Assembly: GCA_026197075.1 (NCBI GenBank) | Contig: JAPHQV010000036.1 | Location: 1 to 64,000, forward strand | Origin: Gammaproteobacteria bacterium | GTDB lineage: Bacteria > Pseudomonadota > Gammaproteobacteria > DSM-19610 | Reading direction: 5' to 3' | Length of the DNA stretch: 64,000 bases | Shown here: positions 24,926 to 34,354 of the stretch, piece after piece | How the letters are laid out: every line of letters begins with the position of its first letter | Numbering within the stretch: the first letter of the stretch is position 1 | Position numbers and translations under genes: made by a program | Notes under the pieces: model-generated | Told to the model about the DNA's origin: nothing | What the model saw: only the letters and a program-made list of their open reading frames with translations | Database searches by the model: none

Positions 24926-27900
24926 ATGAGCGGCAAAGGTTTGCGCACCGGCGGCCTGGCCGCCTGGTCCATTCGTCACCCGGTGGGGGTGACCATGATC
25001 GCCCTGGCCGTGATCGTGCTCGGGTTCTTCGCCCTGGCCCGCCTGGCCATCGACCTGCACCCTCATATCATCTATCCCGAGATCGTGGTGCGGGTGCTCA
25101 ATCCCGGTGTACCGGCGGCGGTCATGGAAGACCAGTTCACCCGCCAGCTGGAGGAACAGCTGGCCATCACCGAGGACGCCATCAGCGTCCAGTCGCGCAC
25201 CAGCGAGGGCAACAGCACCCTCAACCTGTCCTTCCCATACGGCAAGGACATCGATATCGCCCTGCGCGACGCCAGCACCCGGCTGGATCGCGCCAAGCGA
25301 TTCCTGCCCGAAACGCCGGATCCGCCCATGATCTACAAGCGCGATCCCTCCCAGATCCCGGTGATCGAATTCGTGGTCAGCTCCCCTCTGCGGGACGCGG
25401 TGGAACTGCGTACCTGGGTGGACGATGTGTTCAGCAAGTGGTTCATCACCCTGCCGGGTGTGGCTGCTGCCGAGGTGGGCGGCGGGCTCAACCGTGAGGT
25501 CCAGATCCTGCCGGACCAGCAGCGCCTGGCCGGCCTGGGGCTGGAGATGCAGGACCTGATCAGCGCCCTTCAGCGCGGTAATCGCGAGGCCCCGGCGGGA
25601 CGGTTGCAGATGTCCCGGCAGGAGCTTTCCGGACGCATCAGCGGACGCTATACCAGTGTGCGCGATCTCGCCGAATTACCTTTGACCCTTCCCGGCGGTG
25701 AGGTGATCCACCTCCAGGAAGTGGCGGAGATCATCGACACCCACGAGGATGAGCGCCTGCGTGTACGCCTCAACGGTATTCCGGGCATCAAGCTTTCCAT
25801 CCAGAAACAACCCAACGCCAACACCGTGGCCGTGGTGGATGCGGTGCGCGATCGTCTCGTCTGGTTGGAGGAACAGGGGCTGATGCCCCCCGACATCGAA
25901 CTGCGCAGTGTGGATGACCAGTCCATCTATATACGCCATGCCCTGACCAATTCCGCCACGGCCGCCATCAGCGGCGCCATCCTGGCCATGCTGGTGGTGT
26001 ATGTTTTCCTCGGCAATCTGCGTCGCACCCTCATCATTGGCAGTGCCATCCCCATCGCCATCATGGTGACCTTCGTCTTCATGGGAGTAGGTGGGCTGAC
26101 GCTCAACATCATGACCCTGGGCGGTCTGGCACTTGGCGTGGGGCTTATCGTCGACAACACCATCGTCATGCTGGAGAACATCTATCGCCACCAGCGCATG
26201 GGCGAGGGCGACCTGGATGCCGGCACCCATGCCGCCCAGGAGGTGAACAGCGCCATCGTCGCCTCCACCAGTACCAACCTGGCTGCGGTGCTACCCTTCC
26301 TGTTCATCGGTGGCCTGACAGGACTCCTGTTCCGGGAGCTGATCTTCACCATTTCCGCCGCCATCCTGGCCTCGCTGGTAATCGCCCTTACCCTGGTCCC
26401 GGCCCTGGCGGCCAAGGTCCATACCCTGGAATCGGGATGGCTGCGCAAGCGCGTGGACGGCGGCATGGTCTGGTTGCAGGAGCGCTATTCACATCTGCTT
26501 GGCGGTATTCTGAAGGCGCCTTACCTGGTGGTCCTGGCAGGCGTCATCATGCTGGTGTTGGCCAGCCAGAGCTTTATCGGCAAGCCGGAGATCTTTTTGC
26601 CTGACATGGATGATGGCCAGGTCAGGATCACTATTACCAGTGATCCAGGGTCCACCATCGACCAGACGGATGAGCGCGTACGCATCATCGAGGAACTGCT
26701 GGCCGAGCAACCGGAAGTGGCCCATGTGTTTACGCTGGTGGGTGGTTCCATCTTCGGACGTTCCCAGCGCGAAGTGGCCAACCGTGCAAACATCAATGTC
26801 CAATTGGTACCACTGGCGGAGCGCAGCCTGAGCAGCAATGAGTGGATCGAGAAAATGAAAAAGCTCGTTGCGGAACAGCAAATGGCGGGCTTGAGGGTGA
26901 ATATGCGGATGCCCGGCATTCGCGGGATTCGCACCAGCCGTGGTGACGATGATATCAGTCTGCGCATACAGGGTCCGGACCAGAAGAGACTGGAAAGCAT
27001 TGCCGACGAGGTGGTGCTGCGATTACGCTCCCTGGAGGGATTGAGCAACCTGCAGCACTCTCTGGAAGAGAGCCATCACGAAATCAGTATCGATATTGAC
27101 CGGGAACGGGCCAGCATGCTCAACCTGGATGTGGAAAATGTCGCCAGCGCCATGCGTATTGCGCTGGAAGGCATCGTGGTGACTGATTTCATCGATAATG
27201 ACCGCAGCTACGACGTGCGCCTGCGTCTGCCACGTGAAGTCGCTTCCGACCCCCAGCGTCTCCAGTCAGTATTGTTGTACCCGGCCCGGCCCGATCGCCC
27301 GGCCATACACCTGGGGGACGTGGCCGGGGTAAATCTGATCGCTTCGCCGGCGGTGATCATGCGTGACAACCAGTTGCGCATCGTGGAAATCAGCGCCTCC
27401 ATCGGTCCCGGGGCCACCATCAGCGAGTTGCAGGCTGGAATCGATGCAGCCCTGAAGGATCTGGAATTGCCCATGGGTTTCAGCCTCTACGATGGAGGCG
27501 CGGGCGAAACCCTGCAGGAAGGCCGCAATATGACACGTATCCTGTTGCTTCTGGCGTTGTTCCTGGTCTTTGTGGTGATGGCCATCCAATATGAGTCCCT
27601 CCGCAATCCCTTCATCATCCTGTTCAGCGTGCCCTTTGCCGTCATCGGCGTGGCACTGGGTATCGAGTTCACGGATTTACCATTGTCCATGCCCATCTGG
27701 CTCGGCATGATCATGCTGGCGGGTATCGTGGTGAACAACGCCATTGTCTTGGTGGAGTACATCGAGATCTTGCGTGAGCGGGGAAAGACGGTGCGCGAGG
27801 CCATCCTGGAGGCTGCGCGCCTGCGCTTGCGTCCGATCATGATGACCACCCTGACCACAGTGGCGGGCATGACCCCCTTGGCCCTGGGTCTGGGAGAAGG

Positions 27901-28063
27901 GTCTGAAATGCTCAAGCCACTCGCAGTCACAATCGTCTCCGGCCTGAGCTTCTCCATGCTGGTCAGCCTGGTGCTGGTGCCGGTGTTCTATCAACTGACC
28001 CATTATCACCTGATGCGTGTGCAGGTATCGAATCCGGCGGCTGATGCGGCACAAGATGCCTGA
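24926..28063 (+). CDS. RND family efflux permease
   Basis: A 1045-residue inner-membrane pump with twelve membrane segments and two large periplasmic loops, the length and layout of AcrB-type transporters. TM4 carries GVGLIVDNTIVMLENI and TM10 carries GIVVNNAIVLVEYI. Against AcrB, the first relay Asp is kept, while the positions of the second Asp and of the TM10 Lys read Asn. This is common in AcrB-like groups outside the enteric drug pumps and suggests a different proton relay. Substrate cannot be told from sequence. Co-transcribed with the adaptor gene (TGAC-ATG junction). Confidence 0.92.
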   Translation: MSGKGLRTGGLAAWSIRHPVGVTMIALAVIVLGFFALARLAIDLHPHIIYPEIVVRVLNPGVPAAVMEDQFTRQLEEQLAITEDAISVQSRTSEGNSTLNLSFPYGKDIDIALRDASTRLDRAKRFLPETPDPPMIYKRDPSQIPVIEFVVSSPLRDAVELRTWVDDVFSKWFITLPGVAAAEVGGGLNREVQILPDQQRLAGLGLEMQDLISALQRGNREAPAGRLQMSRQELSGRISGRYTSVRDLAELPLTLPGGEVIHLQEVAEIIDTHEDERLRVRLNGIPGIKLSIQKQPNANTVAVVDAVRDRLVWLEEQGLMPPDIELRSVDDQSIYIRHALTNSATAAISGAILAMLVVYVFLGNLRRTLIIGSAIPIAIMVTFVFMGVGGLTLNIMTLGGLALGVGLIVDNTIVMLENIYRHQRMGEGDLDAGTHAAQEVNSAIVASTSTNLAAVLPFLFIGGLTGLLFRELIFTISAAILASLVIALTLVPALAAKVHTLESGWLRKRVDGGMVWLQERYSHLLGGILKAPYLVVLAGVIMLVLASQSFIGKPEIFLPDMDDGQVRITITSDPGSTIDQTDERVRIIEELLAEQPEVAHVFTLVGGSIFGRSQREVANRANINVQLVPLAERSLSSNEWIEKMKKLVAEQQMAGLRVNMRMPGIRGIRTSRGDDDISLRIQGPDQKRLESIADEVVLRLRSLEGLSNLQHSLEESHHEISIDIDRERASMLNLDVENVASAMRIALEGIVVTDFIDNDRSYDVRLRLPREVASDPQRLQSVLLYPARPDRPAIHLGDVAGVNLIASPAVIMRDNQLRIVEISASIGPGATISELQAGIDAALKDLELPMGFSLYDGGAGETLQEGRNMTRILLLLALFLVFVVMAIQYESLRNPFIILFSVPFAVIGVALGIEFTDLPLSMPIWLGMIMLAGIVVNNAIVLVEYIEILRERGKTVREAILEAARLRLRPIMMTTLTTVAGMTPLALGLGEGSEMLKPLAVTIVSGLSFSMLVSLVLVPVFYQLTHYHLMRVQVSNPAADAAQDA

Positions 28064-28111
28064 ATTGGGAATAACTTTTAACGGCAGTAACCAAAAAAGT
28101 AGGACAAAGAT

Positions 28112-29521
28112 ATGGGCATGAAACTACATTGCTACGGCGCCGCCGGTGAGGTAACCGGTTCCTGTCATCTGCTCCAGATAGGTTCAAAGCGCGTGCTGCT
28201 CGATTGCGGCCTGTTGCAGGGCGGAGACGAGGGCGAGCAGCGAAACCGGGAACCCTTTCCCTTCAACGTGCAGGCCCTGGATGCCGTCATCCTCAGCCAT
28301 GCCCATATCGACCACTCGGGCCGTTTACCCTTGTTGTACAAGGAAGGCTACCGGGGCCCTATCTATACCCATCGTGCCTGCCGTGACCTGTGCCGCATCA
28401 TGCTCAAGGATTCCGCCTTCATCAGCGAGAAGGATGCCGAATGGGAAAACCGCAAGCGCCAGCGCAAGGGGTTGAGTCGGGTGGAGCCGCTCTACACGGT
28501 GCAGGATGCCCAACGGGTGATGCACCAATTCAAGGTGCTGGATTACAGCAAGCGCACCAGGATCCTGCCGGGGGTGGAAGTGGAGCTGGCCGATGCCGGC
28601 CATATCCTGGGCTCCTCCATCGTGCAGCTCTGGCTGCATGAGGATCAGTCGGAGCGCAAATTGGTGTTCAGCGGTGATCTCGGTTACCACGAGGATCCCA
28701 TCCTGGCCGATCCGACCCGCATCCACGATGCAGATCTGGTGATGCTGGAGAGCACCTACGGCAACCGTTGTCACCGGCCGTTGCAGGAAACCTACGCGGA
28801 AATCCACCAGGTCATGACCGATGCCATGTCCGAGGGCGGGAATATCCTCATGCCGGCCTTCGCCGTGGGGCGCACCCAGGAGATCCTGTACCTGTTCGGG
28901 AAACATTTCGAGGAGTGGGGATTGGGCAACTGGCAGGTGTTCCTCGACAGCCCCATGGCCATCGAGGCCACCGAGGTCTATCTGCGCCACAGCGACCTGT
29001 TCAACGAGGAGGCCTATGACCTCTGGAAGAAGAACAAGAAACAGCCCCTGTTACCCAACCTGCATTTCAGCCGTACTCCCCAGCAGTCCATGAAGCTGAA
29101 CCATATCCAGTCGGGTGCAATCATCATTGCCGGTAGCGGCATGTGCAACGGGGGCCGGATCCGCCACCACTTCAAGCACAACATCTGGCGCCGTGACTGT
29201 CATGTGATCATTGCCGGCTTCCAGGCCCGCGGTACCCTGGGTCGATCACTGGTGGATGGAGCGGAAACCATCAGCCTGTGGGGTGAGAAGATCAAGGTGG
29301 CCGCGAAGATTCACACCATCGGTGGCTTGTCCGCCCATGCCGACCAGGCGGGCCTGTTGCGCTGGTACCAGGGTTTCAATAATCGCCCGCCTGTCTTGCT
29401 GGTGCACGGTGAACCCGAGGCCAGCGAGGTCCTGCAGAAGGAATTGCGTGAACGCCATGATGCGCGCGTACATATCGCCAAACAAGGCGAGGGGCTGGAC
29501 CTGCTCGATCTGCGTTTTTGA
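28112..29521 (+). CDS. Beta-CASP metallo-beta-lactamase-fold hydrolase (RNA-processing type)
   Basis: A 469-residue protein with the zinc motif SHAHIDHSGRLPLL (about residues 60-73) and further ligands in ADAGHILGSS and FSGDLG. The beta-CASP part includes ESTYGNRCHR, then PAFAVGRTQEIL and SGMCNGGRI. The C-terminal RMMBL motif is KIHTIGGLSAHADQ. The family (CPSF73/YSH1-like exonucleases) cleaves RNA; bacterial members of this length are thought to be nucleases, with roles mostly unstudied. It starts 48 bases after the RND gene with GGACAAAG upstream, and may be on its own transcript. No signal peptide. Confidence 0.9.
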   Translation: MGMKLHCYGAAGEVTGSCHLLQIGSKRVLLDCGLLQGGDEGEQRNREPFPFNVQALDAVILSHAHIDHSGRLPLLYKEGYRGPIYTHRACRDLCRIMLKDSAFISEKDAEWENRKRQRKGLSRVEPLYTVQDAQRVMHQFKVLDYSKRTRILPGVEVELADAGHILGSSIVQLWLHEDQSERKLVFSGDLGYHEDPILADPTRIHDADLVMLESTYGNRCHRPLQETYAEIHQVMTDAMSEGGNILMPAFAVGRTQEILYLFGKHFEEWGLGNWQVFLDSPMAIEATEVYLRHSDLFNEEAYDLWKKNKKQPLLPNLHFSRTPQQSMKLNHIQSGAIIIAGSGMCNGGRIRHHFKHNIWRRDCHVIIAGFQARGTLGRSLVDGAETISLWGEKIKVAAKIHTIGGLSAHADQAGLLRWYQGFNNRPPVLLVHGEPEASEVLQKELRERHDARVHIAKQGEGLDLLDLRF

Positions 29522-29560
29522 GCATGACGCGCAGGTCGGTGATTGCGGCCCTCTTTCCTG

Positions 29561-30202
29561 CTAGAAACGTATCGAGAGGCCGGCGTTGATTTCCACTTGT
29601 GTCAGGCCGCTGCTGTCCACCCGGGCGATACAACCGCCATTGCCGCAGAAGACAGCGGCGTTGGTATTGAGCAGGCTGTAATAGCCGCGGGCCTCGAGGC
29701 GCACACCGATGTTATCCGTCAGGCGGAAACGATAACCGCCGGTAAGCGAGAGCAGGGCGCGGGTTTCGGAATCGTAGCGTGAATCCTGGGGCGAGAAATG
29801 GGCAATGCCAATGCCGGCACCCAGGAAGGGCTCCACTTTGGGGTCGCGCCAGACATAGATACCACCGCCGGATAAATAACTCACATCCAGATCGATGCGG
29901 GATGCCCCGGTGAACAAGGGTGCCGGCCGCAGCCGGGTCGACTGGTGGCTGAACAGGAATTCCCACTCGGTGTTGGCGTCATGGTCGATATTGAGCACCA
30001 GGCCGACACTGCCATCGTCATCCAATTCCAGCCGTTGGTCGCTGACGGGATCCTTGAAGTTTCCGCCCCAGCGATAACCGGCGAAGCCGCTGAGTTCCAT
30101 ACTTGGCTTCGTGCCAGATTCGGCATAGGCGGGAGAGACGCTGGCGAGCCACGTGGCCGCCAGGCCTGCAGGGATGATGAACGAACGGGTCATGATGGAC
30201 AT
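29561..30202 (-). CDS. Outer-membrane beta-barrel protein
   Basis: A 213-residue protein from ATG 30202, with GAGG upstream; an ATG at 30193 is also possible. The signal peptide ends at SPAYA. The mature part alternates hydrophobic and polar residues in short strands: MELSGFAGYRWGG, SVGLVLNIDHD, EWEFLFSHQ, SYLSGGGIYVW, VEPFLGAGIGIAHF, ALLSLTGGYRFRL. It ends in a C-terminal phenylalanine (LSIRF), the barrel-assembly signal. This fits an eight-stranded OmpW/OmpX-like barrel. Two cysteines near the end may form a loop disulfide. The start overlaps the upstream aminotransferase gene by 13 bases, so they probably share a transcript. Confidence 0.8.
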   Translation of the reverse strand: MSIMTRSFIIPAGLAATWLASVSPAYAESGTKPSMELSGFAGYRWGGNFKDPVSDQRLELDDDGSVGLVLNIDHDANTEWEFLFSHQSTRLRPAPLFTGASRIDLDVSYLSGGGIYVWRDPKVEPFLGAGIGIAHFSPQDSRYDSETRALLSLTGGYRFRLTDNIGVRLEARGYYSLLNTNAAVFCGNGGCIARVDSSGLTQVEINAGLSIRF

Positions 30203-31338
30203 CGGGGTTCCTCGTCGAGTCGGCATAGCAGTGACAGCGCCCGTTCGATCTCGTCGGGGCGGGTGTGGAAGTGGGGTGAGAAGCGGATGCCGCCACCCCG
30301 CTGGGCGCAGATTACGCCCGCGGCCTGCAGGCGCCGGTACAGCGCATCCAGGTCTTCACGCAGGGGCTTGAAGGTGACGATGCCGGCGCGCCGCGCGGGT
30401 GTCGGGTCGGTAATCAATGAATAGTGTTCCGGTGCATCCTGGATGAAATCGATGATGCGTTGGGTACGTGCCATGATCCGTTCGGCGACCGGCTCCATTC
30501 CCACCTCCAGCAGCAGACCGATGCTGGCGTGCAGGGCGTGGGCGCAGAGCAGGTTGGGACTACCGCATTCGAAGCGGGTGGCCGTGGGGGAGGGCGCCCA
30601 TTCCTTGCGATCGAATTCACCAACGGCCGCCACCATGTGCCAGCCGAACTGGTTGAGGCGCAGGCTTTCCAAACGTTCGCGGCGACAGTAGAACAGGGCC
30701 AGGCCTTCCGGTCCCAGCATCCACTTGTGGCCATCGGCCATGACGAAATCCGCTTGCATGGCCTGTACGTCGAAGGGTCCGGTGCCGATGCTCTGTATGG
30801 CATCGACACAGAACAGGATGTTGCGCTCCCGGCAGGCCTTGCCCAGGACAGGCAGGTCCAGACGCAGGCCATTGCCATACTGGACGGAACTTACCGACAG
30901 CAGGCGGGTGCGTTCCGTCAGGCAATCCAGCAGGGCCTCCTCGGGATTATCGCGACTGTACAGGTCTGCGATCCGCACCTTCACACCGTAACGGGCCAGG
31001 GATTCCCAGACGATGCGGTTGGAGGGAAATTCGAGATGGGAGATCACCACTTCATCATCGGCGCGCCAATCGAGGCCGTGGGCGACCACCGACAGTGCCT
31101 CGGACGTATTTTTGAGCAGGGCGATTTCATCCGTGGAGGCGGCGTTGATCAGCTGCCGCAATCCTTCGCGCAAATCCCGTTCCGTCGCCAGCCAGCGTTC
31201 GTAGTGGCGGGATCCGGTATGGTTGTTCTCCTCGGCAAAGGCCTGCACCACCCGCGTGGTACGGGTGGGCCAGGGAGCCACGGCGGCATGGTTCAGGTAG
31301 CAAAGGTCAGGATCGAGAGGGAATTCAGCGGAGAACAT
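30190..31338 (-). CDS. Class-V aminotransferase-fold PLP enzyme (CsdA/isopenicillin-epimerase-like)
   Basis: A 382-residue fold-type-I PLP enzyme. CYLNHAAVAPWP at the N-terminus is the usual start of class-V members. CVDAIQSIG supplies the Asp that binds the pyridine nitrogen, and DFVMADGHKWMLGPEG carries the PLP-linking lysine. The region around residue 330 lacks the conserved catalytic cysteine loop of SufS/IscS desulfurases, so cysteine desulfuration is not indicated. Related proteins act as aminotransferases, epimerases or selenocysteine lyases; the substrate is unknown. It overlaps the downstream barrel-protein gene. Confidence 0.85.
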   Translation of the reverse strand: MFSAEFPLDPDLCYLNHAAVAPWPTRTTRVVQAFAEENNHTGSRHYERWLATERDLREGLRQLINAASTDEIALLKNTSEALSVVAHGLDWRADDEVVISHLEFPSNRIVWESLARYGVKVRIADLYSRDNPEEALLDCLTERTRLLSVSSVQYGNGLRLDLPVLGKACRERNILFCVDAIQSIGTGPFDVQAMQADFVMADGHKWMLGPEGLALFYCRRERLESLRLNQFGWHMVAAVGEFDRKEWAPSPTATRFECGSPNLLCAHALHASIGLLLEVGMEPVAERIMARTQRIIDFIQDAPEHYSLITDPTPARRAGIVTFKPLREDLDALYRRLQAAGVICAQRGGGIRFSPHFHTRPDEIERALSLLCRLDEEPRCPS

Positions 31339-31385
31339 ACGGGAAAATCCAGGGTGGCTTCAGCATCCGCTCATGGTATGCGATC

Positions 31386-31580
31386 ATGGCACTCCCTGCG
31401 AAGAGCGCTGCCATGGAACCGTTCGCATCCATCAACCAGGTCCAGTTGTGGCCGCTCATCATGGGCTGGATCGTGGTTTGCTGCCTTTTCCTGTTTTCCT
31501 GGCGGCGCCAGGCGCTGCTGGCCTTCGCGGGCATGACCATCGTCACCGTTGCGGTCGTGATGGCCAGACTGAGTGCTTGA
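31386..31580 (+). CDS. Small two-TM membrane protein (tentative)
   Basis: A 64-residue frame with two hydrophobic spans (VQLWPLIMGWIVVCCLFLFS and LLAFAGMTIVTVAVVMARL) joined by a basic turn (WRRQ). This is the pattern of a genuine small inner-membrane protein, with the basic loop inside. The start is uncertain: ATG 31386 has no ribosome-binding site, while ATG 31413 has a weak GAAGAG. It is divergent from the aminotransferase gene. No family recognised. The 184 bases after it show no other gene before the HPP operon. Confidence 0.4.
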   Translation: MALPAKSAAMEPFASINQVQLWPLIMGWIVVCCLFLFSWRRQALLAFAGMTIVTVAVVMARLSA

Positions 31581-31764
31581 GGCGAAGCGATACAAAACCT
31601 CGTAATTCCGTAAAGAACTCAATATATCCTGCTGTATTTTCAGAACAAATAAACACATATTTTACGCGGGATCCCGCTCACCAGGCATGACTTCCGAGAC
31701 CTAGCAAAGTAATATTCGATTTACATGTTCAATATCTGACCCACATTTCCGACAGTAACTCTCC

Positions 31765-32343
31765 ATGAAAAAACCGCACCCCCTCCTGGCCCTGCTCGGG
31801 CTACAGGCGCACAAGACCGGCCACCTGGAAAAACTATTGGCGGGCGTTGGTGGTTTTTTCGGTATTCTCGTGGTGCTGTTGGTCAGCCGTCATTACCTGG
31901 GCCTTGAAGGGGCTGCCTGGATTGCCGCCTCCATGGGTGCCTCTGCGGTGCTGGTTTTTGCCGTTCCGCATGGTCCCTTGTCTCAACCCTGGCCGGTTCT
32001 GGGTGGCCACGTATTGTCCGCCTTCGTGGGCGTAAGCTGTGCCTGGTTGATTCCCGATCCAATGATCGCCTCTGCGGGCGCCGTGGCACTGGCGATCCTC
32101 GCCATGCAATACCTGCGCTGTATCCATCCCCCGGGTGGGGCGACCGCCCTGGCGGCAGTGGTGGGCGGGGAAGGTATTCAGGCGTTGGGTTTCCTGTACG
32201 TCATTACGCCGGTTCTGGTCAATGTGCTGGTGCTGCTTCTCATGGCGGTGCTGTTCAACTATCCCTTCCCCTGGAGGCGTTATCCCACGGTTCTGGCGCG
32301 CACCTCCAAACCTGCAGGTGGCGGGGAGAATGAAGGAGCCTGA
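31765..32343 (+). CDS. HPP family integral membrane protein
   Basis: A 192-residue protein with about five membrane segments and the family signature CIHPPGGATALAAVVGG (around residues 119-135). HPP proteins are inner-membrane proteins, some proposed to transport nitrite; direct evidence for bacterial members is thin. It is the first gene of an apparent operon with a CBS-domain protein (eight bases later) and NnrS. That context ties it to nitrogen-oxide metabolism. Confidence 0.88.
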   Translation: MKKPHPLLALLGLQAHKTGHLEKLLAGVGGFFGILVVLLVSRHYLGLEGAAWIAASMGASAVLVFAVPHGPLSQPWPVLGGHVLSAFVGVSCAWLIPDPMIASAGAVALAILAMQYLRCIHPPGGATALAAVVGGEGIQALGFLYVITPVLVNVLVLLLMAVLFNYPFPWRRYPTVLARTSKPAGGGENEGA

Positions 32344-32351
32344 ATCGGGAG

Positions 32352-32975
32352 ATGCCAATGGACAAATCATCGGAAAACAAATTGATGCGTGAGGATTTCG
32401 CGAAGGCCCTGCGGGAGATGAATACCTTCCTGGACATTACCGCGGATGATCTCATGGAACTCAATCGGCGTGCCGCACAATACGCTCGCCAGCGGGTGCG
32501 GGAGAGTGTGCCGGTCTCACAGCTCATGACCACGCCTGTAACCACGGTGCGAGCGGATTGTTCCCTGGCCGAGGCGGCCCATCTCCTGGTGGAGAAGCGC
32601 ATCAGCGGCCTGCCGGTGGTGGATGGGGAACAACGGCTGATCGGCCTGGTGACGGAAGCGGATTTTCTGCGCGCCATGGGGCTTCCCAGCCACCAGCCCC
32701 ACCATAGTGTCTGGCAGACCCTGGAATCCCTGTTCCAGCACCAGGATCGCGTGCGCGATCCCGAGGGTACGGTGGCGGACCTGATGATCCCGGATGTGGT
32801 GACGGTACGCGCCGAACAAACCTTGCATGAGGCGCTCGATATCATGAAAAAACATCGCATCAAGCGCCTGGTGGTCGCGGATGATGAGCGTCGCGTACAG
32901 GGGATCATCACCCGCTCCGATCTGGTGCGGGTGTTCTTCGAGCGCATTCGCAAGTCCGGCGATAGCAGTGATTGA
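32352..32975 (+). CDS. CBS-domain protein
   Basis: A 207-residue soluble protein with two CBS motifs: VSQLMTTPVTTVRADCSLAE through LIGLVTEADF (about residues 55-110) and VADLMIPDVVTVRAEQTLHE through GIITRSDLVRVF (about 138-195). A helical N-terminal ~45 residues precede them. CBS pairs bind adenosyl nucleotides and regulate partners, often membrane transporters. Its place between the HPP protein and NnrS suggests it controls one of these. Starts eight bases after the HPP stop, with GGGAGATG upstream. Confidence 0.88.
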   Translation: MPMDKSSENKLMREDFAKALREMNTFLDITADDLMELNRRAAQYARQRVRESVPVSQLMTTPVTTVRADCSLAEAAHLLVEKRISGLPVVDGEQRLIGLVTEADFLRAMGLPSHQPHHSVWQTLESLFQHQDRVRDPEGTVADLMIPDVVTVRAEQTLHEALDIMKKHRIKRLVVADDERRVQGIITRSDLVRVFFERIRKSGDSSD

Positions 32976-32978
32976 ATC

Positions 32979-34178
32979 TTGGCCCTGATACCGATCCAGG
33001 ATCCTGGCAGACGCCCCCGCGCAGACCAGTTTGCCCTGTTCGAACTCGGTTTCCGGCCTTTTTTCCTGCTGGCCGGTTTGGCGGCGGCACTGCTGGTCGG
33101 GGTCTGGTTGTGGCTGTACCTCGGCAGTGCCACGGCTCCTGGTCTCTATTACGGTGCGCAACTTTGGCACGGCCATGAAATGCTGTTCGGCTTCACTCTG
33201 GCCGTGGTGGCGGGTTTCCTGCTCACCGCGGTGCGCAACTGGACCCAGCTGCCAACGCCGCGGGGGAGGGCGCTACTCGGCCTGGTAGCCCTGTGGCTGG
33301 CCGGCCGCCTGTCACCCTTCGCGGCCGCCTGGCTGCCTGCCTGGTCCATTGCCCTGGTGGACCTGGCCTTCCTGCCGATGCTGGCGCTGGTCCTGGCGCT
33401 GCCGCTGATTCGCAGCCGTCAGACCCGCAACCTGGTCTTTCTGTTGATCCTGTTGGCATTGGCCGTCTGTAATCTCCTCGTCCATCTCGACCTGCTGGGA
33501 TTGGCACCTGCAGGACTGGGGCGCCAGGCGATCCTCCAGGCCGTCTATCTCATCATCCTGTTGATCACCATCATGGGTGGACGGGTTATCCCGTTCTTCA
33601 CGGAAAAGGCCATACCTGGCATGAAGAGCCGCAGCTGGCCCCTGGTCGAATACACCGGACTTGCCGCCTTGCTGCTGTTCATTCTTCTGAAACCCTTCCT
33701 GCCCACGGCGGCGACCTTGTGTGCCATGGTTGCGGGTTTGGCCCACGGCCTGCGTTTGTATGGCTGGTATCACCGGGGTATCTGGAGTCGGCCACTGCTG
33801 TGGGTATTGCACCTGGGGTATGCCTGGCTGGTGGCGGGCCTGTTGATGGAGGCGCTGGCCTGGATCGGCGTGCCGGGAACCCTGGCACTCCATGCCATGA
33901 CCGTCGGCGGCATTGGCATGGTGACCCTGGGAATGATGGCCCGGGTGTCCCTGGGACATACAGGGCGCAGCCTGGAAATCACTTCCGCGGTGGCCTGGTC
34001 GTTCCGGTTGCTGGCCCTGGCGGTACTGCTGCGGGTGTTGATGCCTCTGACACCTGTCACGGTGGGGTATGCCGATTGGGTGTTGTTGGCCGGGGTTGCA
34101 TGGATACTGGCCTTTGGCCTGTTCGTCCGGGGCTATTGGCCGATTCTGTCGCGCCCCAGGATCGATGGTTTGTGGTAA
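32979..34178 (+). CDS. nnrS: NnrS family membrane protein
   Basis: A 399-residue polytopic membrane protein with about twelve hydrophobic segments. LWHGHEMLFGFTLAVVAGF and LLTAVRNWTQLPTPRG near residues 66-100 match the NnrS signature, and FFTEKAIPGM lies further on. NnrS is a haem- and copper-containing protein that protects cells against nitric oxide. A TTG at 32979, three bases after the CBS stop, gives the best full-length start; there is no ATG in a suitable place. NsrR, an NO-sensing repressor, is encoded about 1.5 kb downstream. The C-terminus ends just before an AT-rich gap. Confidence 0.88.
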   Translation: MALIPIQDPGRRPRADQFALFELGFRPFFLLAGLAAALLVGVWLWLYLGSATAPGLYYGAQLWHGHEMLFGFTLAVVAGFLLTAVRNWTQLPTPRGRALLGLVALWLAGRLSPFAAAWLPAWSIALVDLAFLPMLALVLALPLIRSRQTRNLVFLLILLALAVCNLLVHLDLLGLAPAGLGRQAILQAVYLIILLITIMGGRVIPFFTEKAIPGMKSRSWPLVEYTGLAALLLFILLKPFLPTAATLCAMVAGLAHGLRLYGWYHRGIWSRPLLWVLHLGYAWLVAGLLMEALAWIGVPGTLALHAMTVGGIGMVTLGMMARVSLGHTGRSLEITSAVAWSFRLLALAVLLRVLMPLTPVTVGYADWVLLAGVAWILAFGLFVRGYWPILSRPRIDGLW

Positions 34179-34303
34179 TGGGCCATGATCATGCGCCATG
34201 AACCCTGTTAACCTATTGATAAAAAATAATTAAATAGCTGGAAACAGGGCAGGGCGCTGGTGGTGGACATTCCCCAGGCAGCGTCTGCGATACGTGCAAA
34301 ACG

Positions 34304-34325
34304 CACAATAAAGTACTATATTGTG
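34304..34325. promoter_or_regulatory. Probable operator of the Xre/RES toxin-antitoxin operon
   Basis: CACAATA (34304-34310), 8-bp spacer, TATTGTG (34319-34325): a perfect dyad about 30 bases upstream of the antitoxin start. CGCACA occurs at 34302 and again at 34331. This is the usual position for antitoxin autoregulation. The remainder of 34179-34354 is AT-rich without a gene. Confidence 0.55.
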
Positions 34326-34354
34326 TTCATCGCACATTCATCGGGGGCGACCAC

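Noticed and set aside
34203-34249. CCCTGTT...AACAGGG pair after nnrS as a terminator
   Set aside because: A 33-base loop and no T-run make it a poor intrinsic terminator.
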